Positions 9,872-19,235 of a stretch of 64,000 nucleotides of DNA are shown here, in pieces (within the stretch, counting starts at the first letter, position 1; each line of letters starts with the position of its first letter). Source of the stretch: Spartobacteria bacterium (lineage in GTDB: Bacteria > Verrucomicrobiota > Verrucomicrobiia > Chthoniobacterales > UBA10450). The notes under the pieces were generated by a model. It made no database searches. It worked only from the letters and a program-made list of their open reading frames with translations, and was not told where the DNA came from. The translations under genes and the position numbers were made by a program. Where the stretch lies: contig PNAA01000058.1 in the NCBI GenBank assembly GCA_003169975.1, forward strand, positions 62,001 through 126,000. Direction: 5' to 3'.

Positions 9872-12800
9872 TCATGGTTCGCCTGGTTCGTCGAAAAGTT
9901 CTCCTGGCGGCAACTTTTCCAGCCGCTCCCATTCGGCGGCCAATTCCTGCGGTTCATAGCGCACAAACTCACCGGCGAAGGTCGAATAAAGGGCGGCTCC
10001 GATTGCGTGACCAGTCATTACTTTCACGACCTGGCAATAGGCCGCCAGCTGCGGGCGATACTGGGTGCGCAGCGTGTCGATCTTATCCCGCTCGATGCGA
10101 TTTGTTTTCCAGTCTACGATCAACCAGGTGCTGGCCTCGGGGTCGAAAATCGCAAGATCGATTACTCCTTCCAGACATCGGTCGTCGCGCATCTTCCAGA
10201 AGAAGGGCATCTCGGTGCGAACCACCGGCGCCTTGTTCACCAGGCCGGCGGCGAAATCGGCGAAGCCGGTCACTCGCTCGCGCAAGCGTCTCCATTCGCG
10301 CGCGGAACGCGCCGGGTCGGGCGAGCTTGCATGATGCGCTGCGAACACTTCCTCCCAGGCCGCCGCGTCGCTCAGCCACGGAATTTTTTGCACGAAGTTG
10401 TGCCACCAAACTCCGTAGCGCGTCGCCGGATTGTCGATCCGCGGCGGGCGCAGTTCCGGCTCCATTTCGATCCAGGCATCGTCGCTCACGACGGGGCTGA
10501 CCTCTTCTTCGGCCGCGAACTTACTTGGACTGACCGTGCGAATGAAACGGCCCGCGCTTTGCCGGGCACGATCGATCCAACCGGTCTCGCGGCTGCCAAA
10601 GTTTTCGCGCGTCTCCTCTCGCGGAATCATCTGCTGGCGGTGCACCGTTTCCGGGCAGGCGCTCAGTTCGACGGACAGAGCAGCTAGTTGGGGATCGTTA
10701 GGCTCGCCGGCATCGGCACGCAGCCATTTCAGCAGCGAGTTACTATGAATCGAGCCACTCGATTTCTTGAAGAACTCACGATCGATCGCGAGCACCAGCG
10801 TGTGTTTGGCGCGGGTCAAAGCGACATAGAGCAGCCGCTCCATTTCCTGACGGTCGGCGAGTTCCAGTTCGTCCTTGAATTCATCCGCGTCCGCCTTGTC
10901 GAAAACGATCTCCGGCTGGTCGCGCCCTGGGGTCTGGATCAGGCTCGGGTAACGCGGGCTCGCGCCCCAGACTTTGCGGGTGAGAAAGGGAACGATCACG
11001 GCCTGCCACTCCGAACCCTTGGCCTTGTGCGCGGTGATCAACTGGATGGCGTTGGTGGTCGAGGGATTCGTTTCGCGAATCGCGTGGTAGCTGGTGCGCA
11101 GGCTCCGGGCAAAATCCACCAGCGAAACGGCGCGCGCTTCCGCCGTGGCGGCCGCGCTCAGCAGTTTGTCCAGCTCCGCGCCGAGATCGGGAAAGATTTC
11201 CGGGGGAAGCGAGCGCAGGCGTTCGCGCAACTGTGTCAGGCGGACAATCTCCTGGACCGCACTGAAGAGCGGCTGCTGCCTGATCGTTAGGCGGAGGCGG
11301 GTGAGCAGATTCAAGATGTCGGGGACCGTGCCGCGCCCGCTGGTTTTCTCTGCGATTTGGAAACGCGTGCCGACGCCCTGGGCGAAGCGCGCCAGTTCGT
11401 CATCGGAGAGACCGAAGACTTCGCGCAGGACGCCCGCGATTTCGTAGTGCGCGTTGGGATCCACCATGATCGCGAGCAGCGCCGTCAGCCAAGCGTAGGC
11501 CGGGTTTTCCGCGTGGAGATCGGATTCGGACTGCACCTCGGCGGGAAGACCGACTTCAAGCAAGGCAGTTCTCAGTGATCGCAGCCAGGCTTTGCGCGGC
11601 GACAAAATCGCCACCTGTCGCCACGACTCGGCCCGCAGTTTCTCGAGCCCCTCCGCCCGCAACCATTGCGCCAGTTCCAGCGCTTCCTGGGCGGCGCGCT
11701 GCAACTCCGACGTGGTGAGATCGACTTCACTGCCAAGTTCGAGCCGCTTCACCTGGCCGGGAAGAATGTCCGGGCGCGCATTGAGCTCGACGAATTCCAC
11801 CTGTCCGTCGCAGTTGCTGAGAATTTCGGGGAAGGTGGCGTTGACGAAATCTAGCTGCGCCTGGTCGAGCCGGAAGGTGACAGAGAACTTGAGCTCTTCC
11901 GCGACGCGATCTTCGATTAGCAAATTGTGAAGCTCGCGATAGCGGGCGAGATCGGCCGGGTCGCGATAGATCGATTGCTGGAAATCGCCCACCATGCAGA
12001 AGTGGCCCGGGCGGGGCGGCGCTTGCCGCGCTTCCCGCCAGATTTCCGTCGCTTCCAAGGGACGCGTGATTTCCAGGAGGACGAGGAATTGCTGCGGATC
12101 AGTGTCCTGCGCTTCGTCCAAAATGACGCGATAATTCTTCTCGCGGATGCGGCGGGCGACATCCGGGCGGCGCATCAACTCCACCGCGAGCGCGACCTGG
12201 TCCGCATAGGTGACCACCCCGCGCTCGAAACGGAAATCGCGATAAGCGCGCTGTACTTCCGCCGCGACGCAGAGCGCGCAGGCGTTGACCCAATCGCGCA
12301 ACGGGCGGAACGCGTCGCGCCAGTGCCTAACGAAGTCTTTGGCTTTACTCGAGCGCGGTGGCCAGGGCGCGAATTCTTCGCTCCCGCGCCAGCGCTCTTC
12401 CCAGCGGTGTAGCTCCCCCTGGTCTTTCGGAATGGTGCGCGTCGCCGAGCCTTTCGCCACGATCGCATGAACCTCCGCAAAGTCCGCATCCGGGCAGGGC
12501 GTGTCGGGCTCGATCGCGCTGAGGTCGAGCTCGCATTTGCGCGCCAGCTCCATCAGGTGTCGCGCCTGCACATGCCGGAGCAGGATTCGCCGGTTTTCTT
12601 CGCCTAACGAGCGGCCGATGGTCGTCTGCTGCTGGACGAATTGATTCCACAGCTCTTCATCGTCAGTGATGAGTTCCAGGTCCGCGGGCAGGCCGAGATG
12701 ATGTCCGTGGGCCGCAAGTAGTTTCACGCAAAAGCTGTGGATCGTGCCGAAGAAGGCGCGGTTGAACGCCTCGATGATTTCCAAGGGAAGCCCGGACTCG

Positions 12801-13030
12801 AGGATGCACTGCCGGGTGCGTTGCTGCATCTCATCGGCGGCGCGGTTGGTGTAGGTGACGACGACGAGCTGCGGCAAGCGTTCGAGGGCGGACGGGCTGC
12901 GCGCCAGCTCGACGATCCGATCGGTGATCGCGCGCGTCTTGCCCGAACCGGCCGAGGCGATGACCGAAAAATTTCGATCCAGCGCGCGCGCGAAACGTTC
13001 TCGCGCTTCCAGGTCGGCGGTCTCAATCAA
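9872..13030 (-). CDS. addA: AddA-type helicase/exonuclease subunit (UvrD/RecB family)
   Basis: This 1052-residue protein is a superfamily 1 DNA helicase fused to a RecB-type nuclease, as in AddA. Walker A is at residues 25-32 (ASAGSGKT, Lys31). Helicase motifs follow: VVTYTNRAADEM, GTIHSF, VILDEAQDTDPQQ (Walker B) and FCMVGDFQQSIY. ITAHKAKGSEWQAVIVP is motif V and VALTRAKHTLVLAI is motif VI. The C-terminal nuclease domain shows the DWK core at Asp973-Trp-Lys975 (LIVDWKTNR) and a QLAAYCQ helix. Known AddAB complexes resect double-strand breaks for RecA loading and respond to Chi sequences. It overlaps the upstream addB-like gene by 8 nt, indicating coupled translation. Confidence 0.88.
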   Translation of the reverse strand: MIETADLEARERFARALDRNFSVIASAGSGKTRAITDRIVELARSPSALERLPQLVVVTYTNRAADEMQQRTRQCILESGLPLEIIEAFNRAFFGTIHSFCVKLLAAHGHHLGLPADLELITDDEELWNQFVQQQTTIGRSLGEENRRILLRHVQARHLMELARKCELDLSAIEPDTPCPDADFAEVHAIVAKGSATRTIPKDQGELHRWEERWRGSEEFAPWPPRSSKAKDFVRHWRDAFRPLRDWVNACALCVAAEVQRAYRDFRFERGVVTYADQVALAVELMRRPDVARRIREKNYRVILDEAQDTDPQQFLVLLEITRPLEATEIWREARQAPPRPGHFCMVGDFQQSIYRDPADLARYRELHNLLIEDRVAEELKFSVTFRLDQAQLDFVNATFPEILSNCDGQVEFVELNARPDILPGQVKRLELGSEVDLTTSELQRAAQEALELAQWLRAEGLEKLRAESWRQVAILSPRKAWLRSLRTALLEVGLPAEVQSESDLHAENPAYAWLTALLAIMVDPNAHYEIAGVLREVFGLSDDELARFAQGVGTRFQIAEKTSGRGTVPDILNLLTRLRLTIRQQPLFSAVQEIVRLTQLRERLRSLPPEIFPDLGAELDKLLSAAATAEARAVSLVDFARSLRTSYHAIRETNPSTTNAIQLITAHKAKGSEWQAVIVPFLTRKVWGASPRYPSLIQTPGRDQPEIVFDKADADEFKDELELADRQEMERLLYVALTRAKHTLVLAIDREFFKKSSGSIHSNSLLKWLRADAGEPNDPQLAALSVELSACPETVHRQQMIPREETRENFGSRETGWIDRARQSAGRFIRTVSPSKFAAEEEVSPVVSDDAWIEMEPELRPPRIDNPATRYGVWWHNFVQKIPWLSDAAAWEEVFAAHHASSPDPARSAREWRRLRERVTGFADFAAGLVNKAPVVRTEMPFFWKMRDDRCLEGVIDLAIFDPEASTWLIVDWKTNRIERDKIDTLRTQYRPQLAAYCQVVKVMTGHAIGAALYSTFAGEFVRYEPQELAAEWERLEKLPPGELFDEPGEP

Positions 13031-16000
13031 GTTCCGGTTCCTCCGTTTCAGTGACGAGCGCCGGATGAGTCAGCGCCCACTTTTCGCGCAACCGCTCGGG
13101 ATCAATCGGAAGCGTGGCCAGGGGATAGGCAGGGCCAAAGCCGAAGCTGTTATGCACGAGACCGAGCATTCCAAACACGCCGCTTTCCTGCATCTCGTGC
13201 AAAGCGTGCCAGAACTCTTTCTGCGCGAGGGCATCCTCGAGCTGAAACTGCGGCTCCATTTCTTCTCGCGCGGCGAGCAGGGTGAGACGGGCGTGCGCGG
13301 CGCCGAGCGCGTGGGCGGCCAACGCATACAAGGCGAGCTGCACGCCCCGGCCGTCGACCAGCTGTTTGCGGAATCTTTCCCCGGATTCCTGCTTGCCTCG
13401 CGCGCGTTTATCGAAGCCGCGCTGGCGTCCGGTCTTGTAATCAACAATCCAAACCTCAGGAAATCCGAGACCGGCGTTGGTTTTCGCGCCGCGGCCCAGG
13501 ATCAGGTCGATCCGCCCGCGGACGCGCAGCTTTTCGTTAGGCCCGAGCGGAATCTCGGTTGGCGAATCCAGTTTCCATTCCGAGGCCAACTGCGACCAGT
13601 CGGAGAGGCCGGATAATTTTACCGCCAGACCGTCGGCGATGAAGAGCGCGTTGCCCCAGCCGGAGTTCCACCAATCGGGAAACGGTTGCGCGCAGGCTTG
13701 GCAGAGCGCTTGCACCTCGGCGCGGAAGCGGCGCGCGCTTTCCAGGATGCGCGTGCGCATCTCATTCGTCTCGGGGATGGCGACGAACTCGTTAGTCTCC
13801 GACTGGCCCGCGCCTTCCGCCAGCCAGCCATGCACCCACTGGCCGGTGGCGATCGCCCAGGCACTGCTCTCTTTTTCGTCCGCTTCGACGCCGAGAAAAA
13901 CTTTCATCCAAACGATGGCCGGCGACCGCAGCGCTCGCTCCCATTCCGTCACGCGGAACGAAACCGGCCGATCCGGCGGCGTGCGCAGCGCAAATTCGTA
14001 TTCGCCCGCGGCGCGCGGTTGCCGGCGCGCGTCGTAGGCGTAACGCGTCCGGCCGAGGCTGACCGAGTCGATCTTCTGCGCGTCGACCGGCGACCAATCC
14101 TGCAGCCACGCCCGTGTCTGTTTTTCGAGTCCGTGCAAAGTCTGGTGCGACACGCCCGCGCCTCGCGCGGACAAATAAAGACGCGAAAACAGCTCGCTCG
14201 GGTTGGCAATGCGGCTGGCGGAGGATTCGGAATAAAGATTCGCCGTGACGCCAATTCCCTGCGTTGCCGATTCCACCAGGTTGCTGAGTTGTCTCCGGCG
14301 AATCTGCCGTCGCTCACTCGACCCAAGGAGAAGCGTTTTGTTCTCACGCACGCTCCACTGACCTTCGCCCTGCCGGCCGCGTTTCACGGCGCGCCGATTC
14401 AAGACTTTGTTTCGCTGATTGAACGCGTCGATCTCCTGGTCGCGGACAAAGCCATTCTCGTCGTCCAGTGCCGGCCAGGATTCCTCGTTCAGCCCGGCGA
14501 AGATGAGGTGGGACCAGCTTTGGCCTTCGGCCTCCGCGCAGGGAAGCAAGTGCACGCGACTGTAGGGATGCGCGCCGTAGTCATCGCGGCTGAGCGACGA
14601 GCCGCCCAGAACCTCGCGCAACCAGCGCAGGTAGAGATTTCTCGAGAAGGATTCGCCGAGACGGCCGGCCCAGGTCCGGCTCAGGCGATCAATTTCACTC
14701 CAGTGTTGTTTCCAATCGAGCTGGATAAAAATCCTGTGCGTTTGCGCCAAGAATTCGGCCAGAGTGGCGTTGACGGGGAGGAACTCAATTTTCTTGAGAC
14801 CGCGGACGAGCGCAGGATGACGCTCGGAGCTGTCCTGGCGCGAACAGTATTCCCGAAGGACGTCGATCTGGTCGATGAGCACATCGCCGTAGGCACGGCG
14901 CAACATGTCTTCCACGTCCAGGGTCGACACTCCCTCAAAAATCTCCGCGGCGGTCGCGCGCAGGAATTTAAGCAGAACTTTCAACCGCGGATTTTGCTGC
15001 AATTCCAACCAGGCGCGCCAGGCGTCATCGTCGAAAACGCTTGGGCCGAGATGCGCGATCCCGTCGTTATGCGCGATCCGGGCCGACTCGAGAAACCTGG
15101 CCACGATTCGGGCGAGCGCTCCGCTGCGCGGAAAGAGGATGCCGATGCGCTCGCAGTTTGGGTCGTGCAGAAACTTGGCCGTCAGCGCGACGATCGCCTT
15201 TGCTTGCTCCGGGGTGTCGCGCCCGACAAGAAAATGGATCGCCCCAATCGGTTGTTCAGCCAGCGCGTCTTTGTCAGATTGCGTTTCCGGTAGACGGCTC
15301 AAGTTCTCCAGGAGCGAAACCGATTCGCGCTCCGCTGCTTCGATCGGCTGTGCCGCACCGAATGTTTCTTCCCATGTCCCGACCCAGGTCTCATCGAGAT
15401 CGCGCGCTTCGTCCCGGGGATCACTTAAGATCACGATCGCTTGCGCGGACCCGGTCACGGCGGCGCGCAGCAACGGCCAGAGCGGCCAGTGGGCGCCATC
15501 GAATCCCATGACCAGCAAGCTGCTGAAAATGGGTGGTGACTTTGCCGCTTCGTCGAGAGCGTACAGATCCGCCTCGTGCACAAACTCGAATTCGCAGCCG
15601 TGGACTAGCTCTTCGAAGCTTTGCGCGACTTCGCGCAACGCCGGCTCGCCGATCTCGTCCGAGGTCCAACCGGCCGCGTTGAGTTGATCGAGCGCGCGCA
15701 GAAAGTGATCGGGATCGCGCGCGACAGATTTTGCCAGGAGAAGTTCCTGCGGATCGCGATCGATCTCATTTTCGTCTGATCGCGCAGCAACACCTTCCGC
15801 CGCCATCGCCAGGAGGAGGCGAAGATGTTCGCGCAAAGGAATATTCCGGCTGCCCGGCAACAAAGTTTCGCGCAATTGCGCCGGCGAAAGAAATTTGAGT
15901 CCGAGAATGGAGATGCCGCGCTCGAGAAGTTTGCCGCGCAAGAGACAGGCCAGGCTCCGGAACGGCGTGACGACTGCCGCGGGCGCCTGCGTCGGGGGGA

Positions 16001-16124
16001 AACGCGAGAGCGATTCGAACCACGGCAGGATGATGTTCTCCCACGAGTCGGCAAACGAAACGCCCAGGTGGAGACTGACACGCCGCCGCTCGCTGCCTGG
16101 CGACTCGGCGTGCTTTTTGGTCAT
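13023..16124 (-). CDS. addB: AddB-like nuclease subunit (PD-(D/E)XK family)
   Basis: This 1033-residue partner of AddA has a degenerate helicase-like body and a C-terminal PD-(D/E)XK nuclease. The nuclease core is RIDLILGRG followed by WIVDYKTGRQRG (Asp895, Lys897) and a QLALYALAAHALG helix. LHLGVSFADSWENIILPWFE near the N-terminus fits the family, in which the first subdomain often lacks an intact Walker A. I do not see the four-cysteine iron-sulfur pattern of Firmicutes AddB, so this belongs to the alpha-proteobacterial/Verrucomicrobial style of AddB. It is the first gene of the two-gene operon. Its 5-prime end faces a small plus-strand gene at 16231. An octamer CCTAACGA copy is at 13534-13541. 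Confidence 0.8.
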   Translation of the reverse strand: MTKKHAESPGSERRRVSLHLGVSFADSWENIILPWFESLSRFPPTQAPAAVVTPFRSLACLLRGKLLERGISILGLKFLSPAQLRETLLPGSRNIPLREHLRLLLAMAAEGVAARSDENEIDRDPQELLLAKSVARDPDHFLRALDQLNAAGWTSDEIGEPALREVAQSFEELVHGCEFEFVHEADLYALDEAAKSPPIFSSLLVMGFDGAHWPLWPLLRAAVTGSAQAIVILSDPRDEARDLDETWVGTWEETFGAAQPIEAAERESVSLLENLSRLPETQSDKDALAEQPIGAIHFLVGRDTPEQAKAIVALTAKFLHDPNCERIGILFPRSGALARIVARFLESARIAHNDGIAHLGPSVFDDDAWRAWLELQQNPRLKVLLKFLRATAAEIFEGVSTLDVEDMLRRAYGDVLIDQIDVLREYCSRQDSSERHPALVRGLKKIEFLPVNATLAEFLAQTHRIFIQLDWKQHWSEIDRLSRTWAGRLGESFSRNLYLRWLREVLGGSSLSRDDYGAHPYSRVHLLPCAEAEGQSWSHLIFAGLNEESWPALDDENGFVRDQEIDAFNQRNKVLNRRAVKRGRQGEGQWSVRENKTLLLGSSERRQIRRRQLSNLVESATQGIGVTANLYSESSASRIANPSELFSRLYLSARGAGVSHQTLHGLEKQTRAWLQDWSPVDAQKIDSVSLGRTRYAYDARRQPRAAGEYEFALRTPPDRPVSFRVTEWERALRSPAIVWMKVFLGVEADEKESSAWAIATGQWVHGWLAEGAGQSETNEFVAIPETNEMRTRILESARRFRAEVQALCQACAQPFPDWWNSGWGNALFIADGLAVKLSGLSDWSQLASEWKLDSPTEIPLGPNEKLRVRGRIDLILGRGAKTNAGLGFPEVWIVDYKTGRQRGFDKRARGKQESGERFRKQLVDGRGVQLALYALAAHALGAAHARLTLLAAREEMEPQFQLEDALAQKEFWHALHEMQESGVFGMLGLVHNSFGFGPAYPLATLPIDPERLREKWALTHPALVTETEEPELD

Positions 16125-16230
16125 CGCCTAATCTAGCGCGGCCTGAGGGTCTGCTACAATTGCGGTTAGCGCTCCTTTTGCGGCCGAGTAGTGCTGGACT
16201 GTCGGATCGGCCGCAAGATCGCATCGATAT

Positions 16231-16524
16231 TTGAAAGCTGCGGCAGATCGCCGAATTTCCCGCGGAGTGAGCGAAGACGATTCGACCGAGCCGCAGATCA
16301 ATTGGGAGAGTTGCACCTTCGAGGGGGCGGAGCGGGAGCAGCTTCGGGTTTGGAGCCGGCTGCCTTTGCGCAACAAGCTGCAAGCTCTTGAAGAGATGTG
16401 CGATCACGCGCGGGCCACCATCGCGTGGCGGCGCCGGCAGGGTTTGCCCTACATCGACCCGTTCACCCGCGAGCGAGTGCCGGGCACGGCCGCTATCCGT
16501 AAAGAGCCGCCCGCAACAAACTAA
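16231..16524 (+). CDS. Small hypothetical protein, 97 residues or fewer
   Basis: This is a small hydrophilic protein I cannot assign. The convincing part begins near residue 23 (INWESCTFEGAEREQL) and continues as a helix-rich segment (LPLRNKLQALEEMCDHARATIAWRR). It ends PYIDPFTRERVPG. A GTG at 16267 is an alternative start. It is divergent from addB with about 106 nt between them. The leucine- and glutamate-rich helix resembles small proteins that accompany nucleotidyltransferase toxins, but no homology can be claimed. Confidence 0.5.
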   Translation: MKAAADRRISRGVSEDDSTEPQINWESCTFEGAEREQLRVWSRLPLRNKLQALEEMCDHARATIAWRRRQGLPYIDPFTRERVPGTAAIRKEPPATN

Positions 16525-16616
16525 CCACGGATGGCACGAATTTACGCGGGTCGGGAAACAAAACCGCCGCCGTTCGCCCTTCCATCCGTGTTATCCGCGA
16601 AATCTGCGGTAGAGTG
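16522..16616. repeat. Intergenic repeat (tccatccgtgttatccgc type)
   Basis: This stretch carries the phrases ttccatccgtgttatccgc and aaatctgcggt. A diverged partner is at 17553-17585 (ttccatccgtgtcattcg, taatccccggta). The pair brackets the two nucleotidyltransferase-module genes. This type of sequence is a common dispersed intergenic repeat in soil bacteria. Confidence 0.55.
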
Positions 16617-16925
16617 TCGGTCTTCAGCTGACCTCCGTTTTCGAGTCTCCAGCGCTTGTGCGAAGCTGACCAGCTCGCGCACCAAGGCGTTGTAACGCGA
16701 ATACGCGTCTCCTCCCTCTTTCCGCAGCAGCCGGTAGAGTCGCAGCTCCGGCTCCAGTTGAGCCTGGCCAACGGAATCCAGAAGCAGGCCCGCCCGGCTC
16801 AGCCGCGACCGCGCGATCTCGACCAGACAGGATGCAATCGTGCAGCGATTCGCCTGAAGATCGGCCAGTCCTACCTTGACCAGCGCTTCGCCGGGCAGCT
16901 CGCCTCCGAAATCACCGGTCTTCAT
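16542..16925 (-). CDS. Partner of the nucleotidyltransferase, HEPN- or antitoxin-like helical protein
   Basis: This protein of at most 127 residues starts at MKTGDFGGELP; the ATG at 16923-16925 lies inside the end of the upstream nucleotidyltransferase gene, giving a 14-nt overlap. The body is all-helical (LVKVGLADLQANRCTIASCL, LYRLLRKEGGDAYSRYNALV), as in HEPN-type partners of minimal nucleotidyltransferases. The last 28 residues read into an intergenic repeat, so the native C-terminus may have been replaced. Overlap and size suggest a two-gene toxin-antitoxin-like unit with the next entry. Function is inferred from arrangement only. Confidence 0.5.
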   Translation of the reverse strand: MKTGDFGGELPGEALVKVGLADLQANRCTIASCLVEIARSRLSRAGLLLDSVGQAQLEPELRLYRLLRKEGGDAYSRYNALVRELVSFAQALETRKRRSAEDRHSTADFADNTDGRANGGGFVSRPA

Positions 16926-17439
16926 CGCAAAACTCCGTGACTGAAACCCGAAAGGCACCGGGATCGATCGCCGGATAGCGGATCAAGTCTGGCTCGATGA
17001 CCGTAAACGTTTCTCGCAACAGATCTTTGTCGATCAACCCCCGTTGCCACAGGGCGCGGACGTCGACCAGGTCGCGATCGTGCCCCCGCTGCAACTTGGA
17101 CAAAGCCTGCCTATAGGGATCGTAATGAAAGAAATCGACCGGGCCATGCCGCGCGATGAAAAGGCTCCGCTCGCGCCAGCCGGCAATGGGAGGGATGAAT
17201 TGATCTGGACTGGCCAGCTCCACGTTGATGTCCAGCTCGTCTTTCAAGACGGCCAGCGCCTCAAACAGGCCCGGTGGTTCGGGATCCGGTTTGAGATCGA
17301 TGTCAATCGTCATGGTGCGCCAGCCGTGGAGAACGGCGGTCGCGCCGCCGGTGAGATAGATTCGCCCTGCCCCCTGAACGCGGGCGCCCAAAGCGGTCAT
17401 GAACGCTTCGAGCCTGGCTCTGTCCGTCTCCGCACGCAC
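16912..17439 (-). CDS. Nucleotidyltransferase-fold protein (DUF6036/AbiEii-like)
   Basis: This 175-residue protein has the minimal polymerase-beta-type nucleotidyltransferase signature: IYLTGGATAVLHG (Gly31-Gly32) followed by TIDIDLKPDP (Asp46 and Asp48, the metal-binding pair). The rest includes FFHYDPYRQALSKLQRGHDRDLVDV, where the K...RGHDRDLVDV segment is typical of DUF6036/AbiEii-like proteins. Known relatives act as toxins in toxin-antitoxin systems by transferring nucleotides to tRNA or proteins, or modify partner toxins. The start is a GTG at 17439. The partner gene overlaps its 3-prime end by 14 nt. Whether this copy is toxin or antitoxin cannot be read from sequence. Confidence 0.65.
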   Translation of the reverse strand: MRAETDRARLEAFMTALGARVQGAGRIYLTGGATAVLHGWRTMTIDIDLKPDPEPPGLFEALAVLKDELDINVELASPDQFIPPIAGWRERSLFIARHGPVDFFHYDPYRQALSKLQRGHDRDLVDVRALWQRGLIDKDLLRETFTVIEPDLIRYPAIDPGAFRVSVTEFCDEDR

Positions 17440-17552
17440 GGCCCAGCTTGCCGAAGATGCCAGGCAAAATCAATTCAAGTTTCGTCAAGCGCTTTGGAGA
17501 GGATGGTCAACCACGCCTCCGTTTCCCTCCATCGTGCTGGTCCTCGGTTCTT

Positions 17553-17585
17553 TCCATCCGTGTCATTCGTGTAATCCCCGGTAAA
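17553..17585. repeat. Second copy of the ccatccgtgt intergenic repeat
   Basis: A short sequence here (ttccatccgtgtcattcg) resembles the longer element at 16522-16616. Together they flank the nucleotidyltransferase module and mark the left border of the lower-GC accessory block. Confidence 0.45.
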
Positions 17586-17753
17586 ATGGCTTTGCCTTCA
17601 CTTGTGCCAACTTTTGACTCGACGAATTCCGTCATCGTTTGCGAAACTCCCGTCCGTGTTTGCCGTAGTAAGGGAAGAGAAGATGCTCTCATTGAGCCAA
17701 CAACAGAACTTTGAACATGCAGGACCGACTTGCGTGTGGCAGACCCGTCAACG

Positions 17754-19235
17754 ATGACAACACACTACTGTCGCCTGTTTGGAAAAAGGTTTTGTCCGCA
17801 CCACACGCAATCTTTATACGACCTTGCTGACAACATGCAGAGTGATGGAAAGACTCCTGACGATCTAAGCACCTTTCCATCAGGCTTAGTCTACTTCGGA
17901 CAATTTATAGATCATGATCTGACTGAGGATTCAACCTCCTTAAACGAAAATCCCTATCCAGAACCAAATCGGACCGTAAACAAACGCACTGCCCGTTTCG
18001 ATTTAGATTCTGTTTATGGCGGCGGCCCCGAGGCATACAAAGGCTGTCCTAAGGAGGACAGCATCTATGAAGATATCGGTTCAGGCGCGGAGCGATTGCG
18101 GGTCGACCCAACGGAAGACGATGTGGCAGGAGGTTCCTCTATGCCACCAATTTGGGCCGACATTCCACGGCGAGGAGACGCGAAGCCCGCGATCCCAAAT
18201 ACGCGAAACGATGAGAACCTGATCATCAGTCAGATCCATGTTCTATTTCTGAATCTTCACAACCGGTTGATAGACCTGCTCGATCGCCCCAAGCCGCTGA
18301 TTCCTCGCGGAGGACCAAGAGAAACCATATTTGATACGGCTCGCCGACTCGTTGTCTGGCATTACCAATGGCTTATTCTCAATGATTTCCTGCCAAAAGT
18401 CGTGCTCGATTCAGTGTTCAGGAATCTGGTTTGCGAAAGAAGTGAGCCAAAACTATTTCGCACCTACCTTGGCCGGTCCGTTGCCCTGCCAGTTGAATTT
18501 ACAATGGCGGCGTTCCGCTTCGGGCATAGCATGCCGCGAGATAGCTATCTTCTTAACCAACAGATGGCTCCGCGATTATCGGACATTCTAAATCTCGAAG
18601 CGCGGCGACTAAAAACATCCCAGGTGATTGACTGGCCGCGTTTCGTCGGCGGAGCCAGAATTCGAAATGATGCGCTCAATGTTGCGCAGAAGATTAACAC
18701 GACGATTGCGCGGGATCTCTATGCTCTGTCGGATCGCCTTATCACACTTTTTGCCGCTCTCAGGATTGCTCCAGGATCTTCTGAGACGTTCGCCCTCCCG
18801 CGGCGAACCTTACTACGAGGATCGAATGTTGGACTTCCTTCGGGACAAGAGGCTTGTCGCGAAGCTGGAATCAAGTCATTAAAAATTGATCCTGACCACC
18901 GGGATTATGATGTATTGCGAAAGGGAGAGATGCTCGATCGCACACCTCTCTGGTATTATATTCTATACGAGGCGGAGATCGACAAAAAAGCCATATGGGA
19001 CCCAAATGAGACTGGAGAGAGCACAGAACCTGGTTATCGGCTTGGCATGCTTGGTAGCACGATTGTCGCCGAAGTCATCCTAGGCGTGCTGCTGGCAGAT
19101 AGGCGTTCTTTTTTTCATCACGCTTGGGAGCCGCCGCCCCTGCCAGTCCGGTGGGGCAATTCTCCGGGAACAAAGACAATTAAATCCCTGCGCGACCTAA
19201 CTGAGTTCATCGCTTTTGATTCGCCGCTACGGTGA
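17754..19235 (+). CDS. Animal-type heme peroxidase family protein
   Basis: This protein of about 493 residues belongs to the animal heme peroxidase superfamily (peroxinectin/cyclooxygenase type). Counting from an alternative TTG at 17730, the distal histidine is His62 in YFGQFIDHDLT and the proximal histidine is His266 in AAFRFGHSMPRDS. The conserved TRNDENLIISQIHVLFLNLH segment lies between them. All key residues are present, so a peroxide-dependent oxidase or halogenase activity is plausible. I see no signal peptide. The start is uncertain; I use the ATG at 17754. The stop overlaps the GTG of the dehydratase-like gene by 4 nt (GTGA), so the two are translationally coupled. The gene is lower in GC than flanking DNA and lacks the CCTAACGA octamer, consistent with acquisition. 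Confidence 0.82.
   Translation: MTTHYCRLFGKRFCPHHTQSLYDLADNMQSDGKTPDDLSTFPSGLVYFGQFIDHDLTEDSTSLNENPYPEPNRTVNKRTARFDLDSVYGGGPEAYKGCPKEDSIYEDIGSGAERLRVDPTEDDVAGGSSMPPIWADIPRRGDAKPAIPNTRNDENLIISQIHVLFLNLHNRLIDLLDRPKPLIPRGGPRETIFDTARRLVVWHYQWLILNDFLPKVVLDSVFRNLVCERSEPKLFRTYLGRSVALPVEFTMAAFRFGHSMPRDSYLLNQQMAPRLSDILNLEARRLKTSQVIDWPRFVGGARIRNDALNVAQKINTTIARDLYALSDRLITLFAALRIAPGSSETFALPRRTLLRGSNVGLPSGQEACREAGIKSLKIDPDHRDYDVLRKGEMLDRTPLWYYILYEAEIDKKAIWDPNETGESTEPGYRLGMLGSTIVAEVILGVLLADRRSFFHHAWEPPPLPVRWGNSPGTKTIKSLRDLTEFIAFDSPLR

Noticed and set aside
5580-13541. Explaining the CCTAACGA octamer as a conserved peptide
   Set aside because: The octamer is used in several reading frames and in both orientations within unrelated genes, so peptide conservation cannot produce it.
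13686-15293. Long open frame (535 codons) on the plus strand
   Set aside because: It is antisense to the AddB-like gene, whose helicase/nuclease motifs are clear; high GC lowers stop frequency in the mirror frame. Its translation has no recognisable motif.
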